Origin: Symbiodinium natans
Taxonomy: Eukaryota > Sar > Dinophyceae > Suessiales > Symbiodiniaceae
Assembly (NCBI GenBank): GCA_905221605.1
Contig: CAJNDS010000058.1
Coordinates: forward strand, 132,501 to 196,500
Direction: 5' to 3'
Length of the DNA stretch: 64,000 nucleotides
This document shows, piece by piece, positions 10,947-21,042 of this stretch. The stretch's first letter is position 1; every line of letters begins with the position of its first letter. A program made the position numbers and the translations under genes. The notes beneath the pieces are model-generated. The model did not search any database and had not been told where the DNA came from. It saw nothing but the letters and a program-made list of their open reading frames with translations.

Positions 10947-11648
10947 CTAAATAAGTCTTCAAGAATGCTACATGTGGCCGACACTCGTCTTAACTGAAGC
11001 TGTACTATGCTTTACTCACGTGCGCACCTCAGTTTTCATTGACGCGGCCACCTGACTTGCATTCAGACACTCGAACCTTGAGCATTGTCAAACACGGTGC
11101 ACGCATGACACTTGGTCGGGTGATGTCGTGTGTGCTTCTCAACCGCTAGACTAGGGACCCTTGATTTGCCGAATCCTGTCCAGCCAGTTTGCGTGGCAGA
11201 TAGCACAAGTTGGCAGACAGCTCACACTCAATGAAGCCACTGAAAATTCAAGCCTACTGCCTTGTGGCATGATGTCAAAAATTAAACATGCCTGTCCGCC
11301 TCTGGCCATTCGAAGACTTGAGTCCTGCAAAACATGGAATGAGATTGAACCAGGCGAAATCCAGAATCGTCGTCCAGGCTTGACCCATGCTCGCTCCAGA
11401 TAAATGCAGCTTTAAAATCACACCTCACCTGAAGTTAGAAAGGATGTTCCCGGCCAAAAGAACACATGTACGACAACCGCATGCATGCGAGGACCTGCGA
11501 TGACTTTGGCATGACCGTTCTGGCACGCCGGTCCAACTAGAATCCGTAGAGCGATTGGCGAAACGAATTCTCTGACTGAGTAGGATGCGCCCTGTAGAAA
11601 GTTTAAAATTTAGGAATTGAAGAAAGGAAAAAGGCCTGCCAGGCTTAC
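10947..11648. other. Intron or 5' region of the glycylase gene
   Basis: No supported coding. An acceptor (TTTAG) ends this stretch at 10947-10951 in minus orientation. It could serve cis-splicing or spliced-leader addition, since the presumed ATG lies only 16 bases further on. Confidence 0.35.
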
Positions 11649-11809
11649 CATCTGGATCAGGTTCTGGGCTTGCGGGTATATGTTTGGGAGCCTTGCAGCC
11701 TTGATGGCCTTGCCAGTTTTCTGAATGCCGTGTTTGTTGGCCTCCTTGCTGAGGACTACCACCGCTTCTAGGGTTTGTAGCTTGGAGTCGGTTTGCCAAC
11801 GTCTGGGGA
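11649..11809 (-). CDS. Possible upstream exon, Gln/Pro-rich
   Basis: The minus-strand frame SPQTLANRLQATNPRSGG leads to SPEPDPD and ends at a very good donor, GTAAGCC (11643-11648). A TGTAAG acceptor-like site starts it. The composition resembles the disordered N-terminus of the glycylase exon that follows on the same strand. A direct join to that exon is out of phase, however, so an intervening exon or a separate gene would be needed. Confidence 0.35.
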
Positions 11810-12235
11810 CTTACATACAAGAGATCTCGATATGAAGCGGGATTAGGACGAAAAACGACAATGACATTTATTCACAAATCTCTACATCGGAAAGTATGCC
11901 GCTGGCTCTCAGAGCTTTTTGGCAACAACTTACGCAGGGCGCCATGATTCCTTAGAACCAAAACTTGTCCGGTTCAGAGAATTTGAACGGGCTGAAAGGC
12001 TGTTGGTGTTCCAGGCGTTGACACACTCTGTAGGTGTCCGGCTCTGACCCTAAAGTTCCCACTTGCTGAATTTGCCTTGCTGCTCCTCACACCTTCCAAG
12101 GTTCAGGGTCGATACGGACGTCTGTGGAATCCCAGCGTCTCGGCGTAAAACAGAATGATATTTCACATCCAAATAATGCTTCAGATTCCACACGGTAAGC
12201 AACAATGCAGCAGAGAGCAACGACCTACCCTGCAT
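11810..12235. other. Unassigned, probably intronic
   Basis: Flanked by two minus-strand exon candidates. No frame is convincing. Confidence 0.25.
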
Positions 12236-12470
12236 CAAGATTTCAAAAGGCGCCAAGATTGCGCGGCTTTCCGAACACATTCCCATCGGGCGCGCTTGTC
12301 ATGTAGCAGCTTCAGCCGTTTGACATGAACAAACTCGCGAAGAATGCGCGGAAATTTGGATTTTTGCCTGCTCTTCCAAAAGGGGCGTACAGAGGGGCTG
12401 AGGCTACAGGCAAGCAATTCAAGGTCACGCTTCAATAGAGCAATTTGTCCTTTGCGGGCCACGGCCTCGT
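12236..12470 (-). CDS. Exon candidate, basic helix-rich segment
   Basis: The minus-strand frame reads RKGQIALLKRDLELLA, then FPRILREFVHVKRLKLLHDK and WECVRKAAQSWRLLKS. It is Lys/Arg/Leu-rich with amphipathic spacing, as expected for a helical coding exon, and it lies upstream of the glycylase gene on the same strand. A possible donor (GGTAGGT) lies close to its end in a neighbouring frame. The alternating GC/GT tract at its 5' side probably marks the intron boundary. No family recognised. Confidence 0.4.
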
Positions 12471-12506
12471 GCGCGCGTGCGCGCGCGTGCGCACGTGCGC
12501 GCACGT
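12468..12506. repeat. Alternating purine-pyrimidine GC/GT tract
   Basis: About 39 bases of strictly alternating GTGCGC/GCACGT-type sequence, largely self-complementary. It is the sort of sequence known to favour left-handed Z-DNA or cruciform extrusion. Confidence 0.8.
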
Positions 12507-12525
12507 CCTGAACCGAAAATGACAA

Positions 12526-13857
12526 AAAACAAGCAAGTGGGGGAACCGCCCGTTTGCAATGCTTCTTCGAGTGGGTTCATAATGGCATAATGCAAGGGCC
12601 CCTTAGCAAGCCCAAGAAGACTCCTCGAACACACCAAAACCCGGCATGGAGATCCTGCTTAAAGAAAACCGTGGACAGCCACCTAGCATTTGCCGCGCTA
12701 GCTTCCGCGGTCCTGGGTGCCTTGGGGTGCCTCACCTTTCATTGACTGTTGAGCATGAAGGGCCCCGAGCCTCCTCCAGGTTCGCCCTCAGAAGCCCCTA
12801 CGTCTGGCTGCACTTGTGCCGGGCCTTTGTGCCCTGGTCTGGATAGGGCACTTCCCGAAGGTTGTTTGGTTTTGTGTGCCTTGAAAGCACTGCTTCTGCA
12901 CGGGTGAGCTCAGATATTGTACCTGTGCTTGACGCAAGACAACCGCCACCGCCCTCATGGAACCAACCTGATGGAGCCAGATACACAACACTCGTGTCCC
13001 TGCCCAGTCTGCCATAGCCTGCCTCTGCGAAAGCTTCTCCTGAAGTACGCACCTGGAATGTGCTGTGAGGCTTGGGAGGACCTGTTCCACGCCTATGGCT
13101 TAAAATGGCTTAAAATGTGATGAGTGCAATGAGATTGCAAAAGTAATGAGCCTCCTCACAAAAAGCTCCGAGCCATTTCCTGCCTCTGTCACAGCACCCT
13201 GGCATTGACGAGCCACTGGCGGAGTCAGAACTGCTGCCTGGCATGGCAGTACTGGGTCGGATGCAGATTGAATCTGAATCGGGTCGGCGGAAGACGGACA
13301 CATCCTTCAGCGAGTCGACTGTGGCGGGGGGCTGGGGGCAAACTCGGCCGCCCCTCTTACAACTACGTCAGAACACTGGGCAGCTCAGCAGATGCTCCAA
13401 CACTTGCCTCGGCTTCGTGACCATGTGGCCGCACAGCTTCCTGACAATCCCCAAGATAACCAACGATTGGCTCAAGAATTTTGAGCATACGGAGACTCTA
13501 TATCCTTGTCCTTCAACGGCATCTCGACCTTTCGGTCTGTCCTCGGCAGCCAGCGCAGCATCTGGTCTCGCATCAATCTACACAGCAAGCGTAATCCGTT
13601 AGCTGCATCCGACATTGCTGAGACGCGCACAATGCAGGCTCAGGGATTAAAGATGCCCGCACCTGAAGAAACGTGGCAACGTGATAGATCCGACTGGATG
13701 CCAACACACTAGCCTGCCGTCGAAGCTTGCTTTGGGAGTCTTGGTGCCATGCAGTTACCTCCTCAGCTTGAGAGGTCTTGCAACCTCAGAGGCACGCATC
13801 GTTCTTGCATGTTCTTGCACTGTAAATGCACAAGCCGAGATGGACAGTGCGACAGTT
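12526..13857. other. Unassigned DNA
   Basis: Several overlapping frames on both strands (for example minus 12788-13090 and plus 13243-13602) show no domain or splice support. A GGCTTAAAATGGCTTAAAATG direct duplication occurs near 13097-13117. A plus-strand TTGGCTCAAG at 13467-13476 is noted among the findings. Confidence 0.25.
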
Positions 13858-13902
13858 TGACGTTCACAAGTATGACGTTCACAAGTGTGACATTCACGAG
13901 TG
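13858..13902. repeat. 15-base tandem repeat, three copies
   Basis: The unit TGACGTTCACAAGTG is repeated three times, the last copy with two differences. In one minus frame it encodes a repeating (T/I)LVNV pattern, but it lies in no supported exon. Confidence 0.85.
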
Positions 13903-14455
13903 TGTTGTTGGACACAACTGGCACATGCTCGTACAATGTAGCAGCATCTTCGGCATGTTGAAATGAGCAGAGCTGCAGCTTGCAACGAAACGTTGTAGAA
14001 GAGAGGAGTAGGGACATGGTACAGAGCTCTGCGGAGGCTTCTCGTTGCCTTATTCGACCCTCTACGCCTACGCAAAGCTGTGCGGAGATTCGACACAGCA
14101 GAAACGATTTCCTAACCATGCGAACAACGCCCGATACAACTTCGGGCTGAGCAGCATTTGCCTGCTTCCAGGTCCCAGGTATGTCCAGCCTGCGCACCTC
14201 TTGACTTGACACCCGCGCACAAACCTCTGCCCATTGCTCTGCACGTGTGCAGGATTGTGCAAGGCCAGGAACTTTCACTCGTTTTTCTTAGATTGTCTTA
14301 ACATCCAACGCTGTGTGGCGACCTCTCCGTCCTCCTTCGTCCTCCTTCCCACGGCCCACGGCGAAGTTAAGGCTTGTCGTGACTCGGGCCCCTTCTCCAT
14401 TTCGCCCCGGACCAAAGTTTGACGACAGGTGCCTTAAGCCTGGGGTGGGATTCCT
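13903..14455. other. Unassigned DNA left of the polypyrimidine tract
   Basis: Minus-strand frames at 13763-14278 are open but have no recognised motif. Nothing further can be supported. Confidence 0.25.
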
Positions 14456-14938
14456 TCTCTTGCTTCTCTTGCTTCTCTTGCTTCTCTTGCTTCTCTTCCT
14501 TCTCTTCCTTCTCTTCCTTCTCTTCCTTCTCTTCCTTCTCTTCCTTCTTTTCCATCTCCCTTGCTTCCCTTGCTTCCCTTGCTTCCCTTGCTTCCCTTGC
14601 TTCCCTTGCTTCCCTTGCTTCCCTTGCTTCCCTTGCTTCCCTTGCTTCCCTTGCTTCCCTTGCTTCCCTTGCTTCCCTTGCTTCCCTTGCTTCCCTTGCT
14701 TCCCTTGCTTCCCTTCCTTTCCCTTGCTTCCCTTGCTTCCCTTCCTTCTTCCTTCCTTCCCTTTCCCTTCTTCCCTTCCCTTCCTTCCCTTCCTTCCCTT
14801 TCCCTTCCTTCCTTCCCTTCCTTCCCTTCCTTCCCTTCCTTCCCTTCCTTCCTTCCTTCCCTTCCTTCCCCCTTCCCCTTCCCTTCCTGCCCTTCTTCCT
14901 GCCCTTCCTGCCCTTCCTGCCCTTCCTGCCCTTCCTGC
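14456..14938. repeat. Polypyrimidine minisatellite
   Basis: About 480 bases almost free of A on the plus strand. The left part is CTTGCTTCT and CTTCTCTTC units. The centre is a nearly perfect 9-base TTGCTTCCC array of about 18 copies. The right part is CTTCC/CTTCCC and CCTGCCCTT units. All six frames are open, giving spurious repetitive peptides (LLP, ASL, KGS and similar). The tract is treated as non-coding simple repeat, with potential for triplex (H-DNA) formation. Confidence 0.92.
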
Positions 14939-15143
14939 AAGCGAAGGCGTAACCCACAAGTGGGCTTCCCCGATTGGGGCTTCTAGGGGCTTGGAAAGCA
15001 ATTCGGTTGGTGGTGAAGCGGAGGGCTTGTTGGGGTTTGAATGCTTCCTGGGGCCGTCAGAGGTGCTCAGACGAAATCTTCTGGGAGTATCATCTCTCTC
15101 TCCCATATTCTCTCCGTTCTCCTCGTGCCCTGTCTCTCTACTC

Positions 15144-15530
15144 TCATCTACATTCAATGCAGCCAGCATGGCCCCCCTGGCCAGATCTGAAAGCCCTCGA
15201 GTAGATCCTGGGTCGCGTGCGATCGGTGTCGTTCTCTTTCTCATCGTCCCGCGCCGGCGTCGGTTCCTCGCTGCTACTCTGCCTGGCTGCCAATCCGCCA
15301 AGTTTGTGAACAGCATGCTGCTTGATGTCTGGCTCTACGAGGCCTGAAGAAGACCCAGCTGGACCGCGAACCCCACCGAAGCTCCAGCTCCAGCTCAAAT
15401 CTAGATTCTGGGCAGCTTCATACACCAGGCAGCATGCCATCATGCTCAAACGTCGTTCAACTTGAAGATATTTCGAGAAGTCCGAGAACTGAGATATTTC
15501 GACATTCTGTGCACTAGGGATTTCGTGTGC
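15144..15530 (-). CDS. Exon candidate, Ser/Glu/Arg-rich
   Basis: The minus-strand frame runs through [36 protein letters not shown] and [19 protein letters not shown]. The mixed hydrophobic-then-disordered composition looks like real coding rather than antisense. No domain is recognised. Its neighbours on the minus strand (12.2 and 16.7-17.9 kb) are also unnamed exons. Splice sites are not clear; an AG (CTTCAAG) near 15463 is one possible acceptor. Confidence 0.4.
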   Translation of the reverse strand, partial: AHEIPSAQNVEISQFSDFSKYLQVERRLSMMACCLVYEAAQNLDLSWSWSFGGVRGPAGSSSGLVEPDIKQHAVHKLGGLAARQSSSEEPTPARDDEKENDTDRTRPRIYSRAFRSGQGGHAGCIECR

Positions 15531-16095
15531 AATTGCTGCATCCGGAAGTCCGGAAGATACATGGACCTGTCTGGTACACTTGGGCTTTGCGGCTTGTCCG
15601 CTCATCTGTTCTTATCATACTTCTGCTGCTTCTTCTTCTTCTGTTGCTTCGATTTCTGCCGGGAATGGGGAGACGAACCTCCCCGCGCGCAGGATGCGCC
15701 CTTGTCGAGAAGGCTTTTGTCAAACTTCGACATTTGACCTCCCCCCGACTGCAGCACTGCTGCCCGATTCATGATGCCGTCTCTCTTCTGACTGGCTTGA
15801 GAGGAGCCCCGGAGGGCCGCATGGGCAGCGGCCCGTCATCCGGTAACGGGGTACACAGTGCACTTCCCCATTTTACACTCTCTTCCTTCTCAAAACTGCT
15901 GGCATTCTGACAAATCTGCAGGTGGCACCAGAACAGCCCACCAGTCATGACCGAGAAGGCCATGCTAGCAGCCTGCAAAGGTTTCGCACATGTTTCATCA
16001 ACATGTCAGGAGTTTACAGATGCACCTCTGCCAAACTCCTGCGGCGAGTGCCCGCCACCGGGTTTGTATCCGCAGCCGCGCCAGCTGCACCCACT
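15531..16095. other. Unassigned DNA
   Basis: A short (TTC)n/(CTG)-like run lies at 15622-15650. Overlapping open frames on both strands have no support. Confidence 0.25.
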
Positions 16096-16200
16096 GCGCC
16101 CGGTGTGTGCACCGGGGCAGCCGCACACACCGGGGCAGCCGCACACACCGGGGCAGCCGCACCCACCGCGCCAGCCGCACCCACCGCGCCAGCATCAGCC
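16096..16200. repeat. GC-rich 18-base tandem repeat
   Basis: Units of the type GGGGCAGCCGCACACACC (three copies) merge into CGCCAGCCGCACCCAC units. The plus strand could encode GQPHTP repeats or TGAAAH repeats, and the minus strand Ala/Val-rich repeats. Which frame, if any, is translated cannot be told. Confidence 0.8.
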
Positions 16201-16693
16201 GCGGCATCCTTCCTTCCAGCACGAGGCGAATCCCTGAAACTCTGCAACAATGCAATTTGTCTCAAGTCAATTTCACATTGGCACGCAGGCGCGGCCGCAT
16301 AGCAAGATATAGCAGTAAGATGGCAAGTATCACAGTGAAGGAGATGCGTTGCCGCGGCCTCGACGGCCTGGGTGACCCTTGTCGAGGGTGTTGCGGAGGC
16401 GGGCCCCTTGCCAGGCGAGCAGAGACGTCACTCCACCTGCCAAGACCACTTGACTTGCCATGTTTATGCTCTAAGATGCTCTTCCGACTCCATGAATTAA
16501 CCTCTCTCAGGACAGAATCGGACAGAGCGACATTGTACCTACATAGACACACTATATACGTAGCACTGTAGCCGCGAAATCTAAACACGGCAGCGCTGCT
16601 CCGCACCGCCCTCCTCATGCAACATGTCTCGGATCACCTGTGAGCACAAGGACATGAGATACTCCGAAGTGGAGACCTTCAAAGAGACTCTTC
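16201..16693. other. Unassigned DNA with a hydrophobic minus-strand frame
   Basis: The minus frame near 16270-16345 contains a hydrophobic run (FTVILAILLLYLA) flanked by basic residues, which could be one membrane segment. The plus strand is equally open, so no gene is called. Confidence 0.2.
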
Positions 16694-16746
16694 TTATTTG
16701 ATTCCACTCCGAGCTGGAGCTCGCCGGGCCTCAAGGACATCACCAA

Positions 16747-16945
16747 CCTGGCAACGTCTCCAGGATTCGGGAGTACAGCCGTAGTCGTTCTGAAATGCGA
16801 AGCCCCGCACTATGCTAAGGATTGATACAGCAACAAGGACGGCCTCAGGATTTTGAAGGCAGAACACGTCAAGAATACCCAAATTCATGGTTCTCTCGTT
16901 TAACCGCGTGAGCGTATCAATGATGAAGAGACAGCCCCGGTCCAC
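16747..16945 (-). CDS. Exon candidate of unknown function
   Basis: The minus-strand frame RGCLFIIDTLTRLNERTM continues into MNLGILDVFCLQNPEAV and FQNDYGCTPESWRR, followed by a GT donor (CCAG/GTTGGTG) near 16740. The composition is protein-like. No family recognised. Confidence 0.35.
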
Positions 16946-17187
16946 GTGTCATTTGTTCCCTTTTGAACGTTTCTTGGGCTGGAATCCTTCTATCTAGCGA
17001 CAGCAACGAACAGGATTTCTAAGCAAAACTAGGTCACGAGTCTTCCCTTTCGTGTCCCGTTCGCAGGCTCGCCGGTACAGCATGGTTCTTCATGGGAACG
17101 GCCGGGCAAACAAGACAGAGGATTCTACTGCCATGCTTGCAGACGGCTTGCCACGATGCCAGGGACAAACAAAGAGGGTCAGATTGC

Positions 17188-17270
17188 CTGCCACCATCTC
17201 TGATCATCTTCAGCGGCACGCTGGCGGCACAGATGTGCCAAAGACACCAGATCTCCTTGGCGCTATTTGG
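17188..17270 (-). CDS. Exon candidate of unknown function
   Basis: A short minus-strand exon follows a clear TTTGCCTGCACAG acceptor (17271 onward). It reads PNSAKEIWCLWHICAASVPL and could end at a GC donor (GGCAG/GCAATC) at 17182-17187. It may belong with the neighbouring exon candidates at 16.75-16.95 and 17.55-17.89 kb. Confidence 0.35.
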
Positions 17271-17551
17271 CTGTGCAGGCAAATCCAGGCACCAAAACTT
17301 AGATGCCCAAATCCTTGAGCTGACGAAGCCTACTTGTGCCCAAGTCCAAAGTGATACTACAAGTTTTCAATCTCAAGCATCCAAACCCGAAACCCGAAAG
17401 TCTGGGAACGCTGTGCGTGCCCACCCATTGGAAGCTCAGTGGCTACGCTGATGTTTTCACAGGTTACTCGCCGGTTTTGGACTCCCCGTACTCTTCGGGC
17501 GAGGCTTGTGGGGGACGTGGGGGAGTATGAGCTCGTCAGCTGGGGCCCTCG

Positions 17552-17890
17552 CTACACAGGGCATGCAGCAGTGTCTGCCTGGACATACAGTTCCACGCAT
17601 GGGTGACACTGGTGCAACGTGACACATTCAGCGCAGTGCGATCCAGCGGCGCGGAACTCGGGATGTCCCTGCTTGATAAGTCCTGCAAGCAGAGCGCTTA
17701 CGTCATGCAATCTCTCGTAGAGTCCGGTGAACTTCCCAAGCCGCTGTGAGGGCACCAAGAGATTCCCATGCACCAACTGTGCGCACTTCTGTACACAGTT
17801 ACTACTGAGAGTTGTGTTGGACGTATGGGGTTGAAGCTCGACTGGCACAGCAGACAAGACACAGACTCGTCTTGCAAAAGCGTGGAGCAA
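17552..17890 (-). CDS. Possible 3' exon, cysteine-rich end
   Basis: The minus-strand frame includes VQKCAQLVHGNLLVPSQR and LYERLHDVSALLAGLIKQG, then HCAECVTLHQCHPC (CxxC...HxCxxC spacing), and stops at 17552. The closing Cys/His cluster resembles a small zinc-binding site. The plus strand across 17560-17750 is also open and reads plausibly, so the strand is not settled. Confidence 0.3.
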   Translation of the reverse strand: MLHAFARRVCVLSAVPVELQPHTSNTTLSSNCVQKCAQLVHGNLLVPSQRLGKFTGLYERLHDVSALLAGLIKQGHPEFRAAGSHCAECVTLHQCHPCVELYVQADTAACPV

Positions 17891-17950
17891 ACATGTGAGG
17901 AAATGGTGTGAGCTGGCAAGCGGTCAAAAGTGAATTAAAGTGATGAAGCT

Positions 17951-20900
17951 TTAGCAAAATTGGGGCCGAGCACACTTATAGCAGAAGCGGCAGTGGTATT
18001 CAAGAGAGGCTCTGGTATTGGGGCTGATGATATGGCAGCGGTCGCATCTTTTGAAAATTGGCTGCATCGTGCAGTCCGAGATCCACCACTCAACGAAACC
18101 CGCATCATTTGGATGCCAACGAGTTGCACATTGGGGTGGGGAACCTGAAAGTCGACCAGATCCAGGCACAGTCTTCGAATTGAACTTGGATTGAATTCGC
18201 TATTCTGCACAGATCCCAAGGTAAACTTCTATCACCGTCTGACCGTGACGAACACCTAGTCATCTCTCTTGGCCTTACACCTTCATGTGTTCTTGGTATC
18301 TGCGTGCACCAATGAAGCAAATCGGCACACACATGCCGTCTTGTGTCTTCGAGAAAGTGGCAGTAGGATGAGGAAGGACTGCCTAGACTCGGGCCTAGAC
18401 TGCTTACAAAGAAGAAGAGAAAAACATGCGTAACGGCTATGACGGTCGTGACATCCACCTTGTTCTGAAACGGCCTATTGAAGCCATTCCGAAAACCCCC
18501 AAGAACCACCGAATCTCTTCCCTCTACAGTGCCTTCTAACGAGCACTTAAGCCGACTTGCTTGCAATAAAGTTCTGCCGCAGCTTTTGAGCAGCATCGCT
18601 GTCTGTACCGCTGGATCTCAACCTTGAATGCCAAACACCATCATGAGTTGCAAAGTCGAACCTGCGGCTTCAGACTGCAAAATACCCAGTAGCAGCAACT
18701 GTGTGCGCTCGTGGCTGTACAGCGCATGCAGGGCTCTGCCCTTTGCCTGGTCATGTGCCAGCTGCAATGCTGGCACCGGCATGCAGGCGAAGGCGGCATT
18801 CATACAGCTTTTTTTTGCCAAAAACACTCGAAACACCTTGAATGGTAAGAACCTGTCAAGTCACAACCTGCCCTTCGCCTAACTACATGTAGACTGGATC
18901 TGCAGGATATCCAGCCTGGCTATGCATTGGATGCTCGAACTGCAGCAGATCGATGCACCCGCCTAAGCAGCCGCAACCTGGGTGTGTCTGGAGCCATTTG
19001 GGCCTCCTGTACTTCGGCTCTCACCCAGTTAGAAATGCATTCCTTGGTCCAACTCTCAATAGATGCAAGGTATCGCAATGACTGAGTTTCGATGGCAACG
19101 TGGACAACATCCGACGAATGTTCTCCGACTCGAATGTCTGTTGGCACATTGATCGTCAAGATGCGATCAAGATACTGACAATGATCTCACATCTCGTCCA
19201 AGACGAGATGTCCGTCTTGGACGTTTTCGATTTCGAAAAACCTAAAAACTGTTTCTACCTGAGTTTTGACTCATAAGTTTTGCTATTACAATGTTGCGGC
19301 GCCCTTGTCAGGCAACTTTTTCTCCGCGTGACCCATTTCTCTGTTGGGCGGCATTGTGGTCTACATCCCAAATTTGGCAGCCCCAAGTTAAAGCTTCACA
19401 CTGGCCCGCCCCTCTCTGCCACCAGCAGCCCAATGTCAACTGCCTGACCCCTGGCTTATTGGTCTGTTGGACGATGTGCAGGCTAGGGCCCGGCTAGCAT
19501 GTGTGTGTGTGTCGTGTAAAGTGTAAATCGCTTGGAAGGAAGATGCCCCAAAATGCTGCCGCGTTGCCTGCACAAAACTGAAGGCGCAAAGAGCCGCTCG
19601 GCGGCTCCTAAGTCGAAGCACCTTGCAGTACGGAGCGCTCCTCCGATAAAGGCACAGCATGAAGCGACGGCGCAGTTCGTTGCGCCTGTTGCTCTCCGTC
19701 CTAAGAGTAGGCCGAATAAGGCGCAGTTCCACTCTTTCCCAGTTACCTCGCGCTTGCCATGTCAGAAAAACATCAGCTTCTCGCGCAGGTACACATCGTC
19801 TGATGGCACTTGACCGCACAAGGAAGAAGCCAGAGCCCTGTACGGCAAGTAGGGACCCATCACCTCCAGGCAAGTGCCGCAAGCGCCAGTCACGAAGGCG
19901 GGTGCCCCTCACGGCTCTGTGCACGACACCCATGATCGAGGTCACGGAGTGCGAATACTGCAGGGGCGAACCAATGTGAAATAGCAAAGGCCCCACGCGC
20001 CGAGATAGTGGAGCACCCAGCTCTGCTACTCGTTCTGGACAAACATACCATGCCTGGACAAGATGGTCAAACAGCGATGTGCGCTTACGTGTTCTCGTCG
20101 GTCTGCTACTTTTTCCGATTGCCATATGCCTCTTGTGTGGTTTCCCTCGACTCTGCGGCATGCCCTGGCTTCGGCCTGCATTTAAAACGTGTCTAGATTA
20201 GCATGAGAACATGGGAAAACTGACTATCCTGGCATTCCCTGGCTACCTCGTGGCGCCTTAGCTGCACTGTGCTTCTGAGTGCCACGCAAGTGCACATACT
20301 CCATTCTCTGGAAGTCTTCAAATCTCGCGGCCTACGGTGCCTCGCTCCGAAGGAGAGCTTCAGCCTGACCGACCAACATACGTGGCGCCTTGGAACGCCC
20401 TGATGCGCCCTGCATCTCTGTCTTAGGAGAAGCTGGTTTACAGCCTCTTGCCCTGTCTACATGTGTTTTCACTCTTGCTCCGCGTTCCTCGTCTGCAACT
20501 CAAGTGTTGTTCTTTCAAAGACGGGCTGCCAGGGTGTGGAAGAGCAGCTGCAGAGATTGAAAGAGTTTCGCTACCTCACGTGCTGATTCAGCATGGAGTA
20601 CTGACAGACTCACAGACTTAAAACATCTACGATTCGGCTTTCTACCTTCTCTACGTTGGTCCAGCAGATTGGGCAAGTATATGCCAGTCCATGCAAGTCG
20701 CAATAACCATGCTGGAAGAGAGGACCGAGAACACGCAGTGCCAGGTTCCTTCGAGAAGGCACCGCAGGCTGACCTGAAAGCAATCGCGGGTGCTTTGCAT
20801 GCATGATCTACGCCATGTTTCGCATTGCGCATCTAACTAGGGGTCTTATCCAAGGTCCAAACAAAGAAAGCGCAGCCACTGCTGACCGGATTCGGTGACT

Positions 20901-21020
20901 GAGTGGGCGGAGATAGCTATGTGGCTCTGCCGTCTGCACTCTCGATATAACTGCTGGGCATGCCAAGGGAAGCCGTACCACAATAGATCCATGAGCGCAC
21001 CTGTCATGGAGCGTTCTTTC
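17951..21020 (-). CDS. Zinc-finger-like protein, multi-exon
   Basis: Unrecognised family. Exons, minus strand: 20851-21020 (SMTGALMDLLWYGFPWHA), 20614-20773 (FQHGYCDLHGLAYTCPICW), 18281-18399 (YCHFLEDTRRHVCADLLHWC) and 17951-18144 (IFKRCDRCHIISP, HCRFCYKCARPQFC, stop). The join 18281/18144 is exactly in phase and restores Gly-Ser. The 18399 exon is preceded by a textbook acceptor with a long T/C run. The join 20851/20773 is in phase only with a GA donor. The 20614 exon ends at a strong GTGAGT donor. The Cys/His patterns CDxH...CPxC and CxxC...HCxxCxxC suggest zinc binding. The middle part of the gene, and whether the left and right exon pairs belong to one gene, are unproven. Confidence 0.5.
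18400..19435. other. Intronic or unassigned
   Basis: Lies between exon groups of the minus-strand zinc-finger-like gene. Plus-strand 18628-18882 is open without support. A short inverted repeat, AGACGAGATGTCCGTCTTGG around 19195-19220, was noticed. Confidence 0.25.
19436..20161 (-). CDS. Hypothetical 241-codon open frame
   Basis: A long minus-strand frame, Arg- and Ser-rich, with segments such as VGPLLFHIGSPLQYSHSV and READVFLTWQARGNWE. It lies between the two exon groups of the zinc-finger-like gene on the same strand and could be an internal exon or part of an intron. The plus strand is open over much of it as well (19532-19979). No domain recognised. Confidence 0.25.
   Translation of the reverse strand: MPQSRGKPHKRHMAIGKSSRPTRTRKRTSLFDHLVQAWYVCPERVAELGAPLSRRVGPLLFHIGSPLQYSHSVTSIMGVVHRAVRGTRLRDWRLRHLPGGDGSLLAVQGSGFFLVRSSAIRRCVPAREADVFLTWQARGNWERVELRLIRPTLRTESNRRNELRRRFMLCLYRRSAPYCKVLRLRSRRAALCAFSFVQATRQHFGASSFQAIYTLHDTHTHASRALACTSSNRPISQGSGS
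20162..20613. other. Probably intronic
   Basis: Nothing supported. It follows the GTGAGT donor of the 20614-20773 exon. Confidence 0.3.
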
Positions 21021-21042
21021 CTGCCTTGACAAAAACTCACGT

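Noticed and set aside
13858-13902. Short direct repeats as a possible CRISPR array
   Set aside because: Units are directly adjacent with no unique spacers and the genome context is eukaryotic.
14288-15347. Very long open frames (over 340 codons) on both strands across the polypyrimidine tract
   Set aside because: They exist only because a 9-base, pyrimidine-only repeat cannot contain stop codons; the peptides are pure LLP/ASL/KGS-type repeats.
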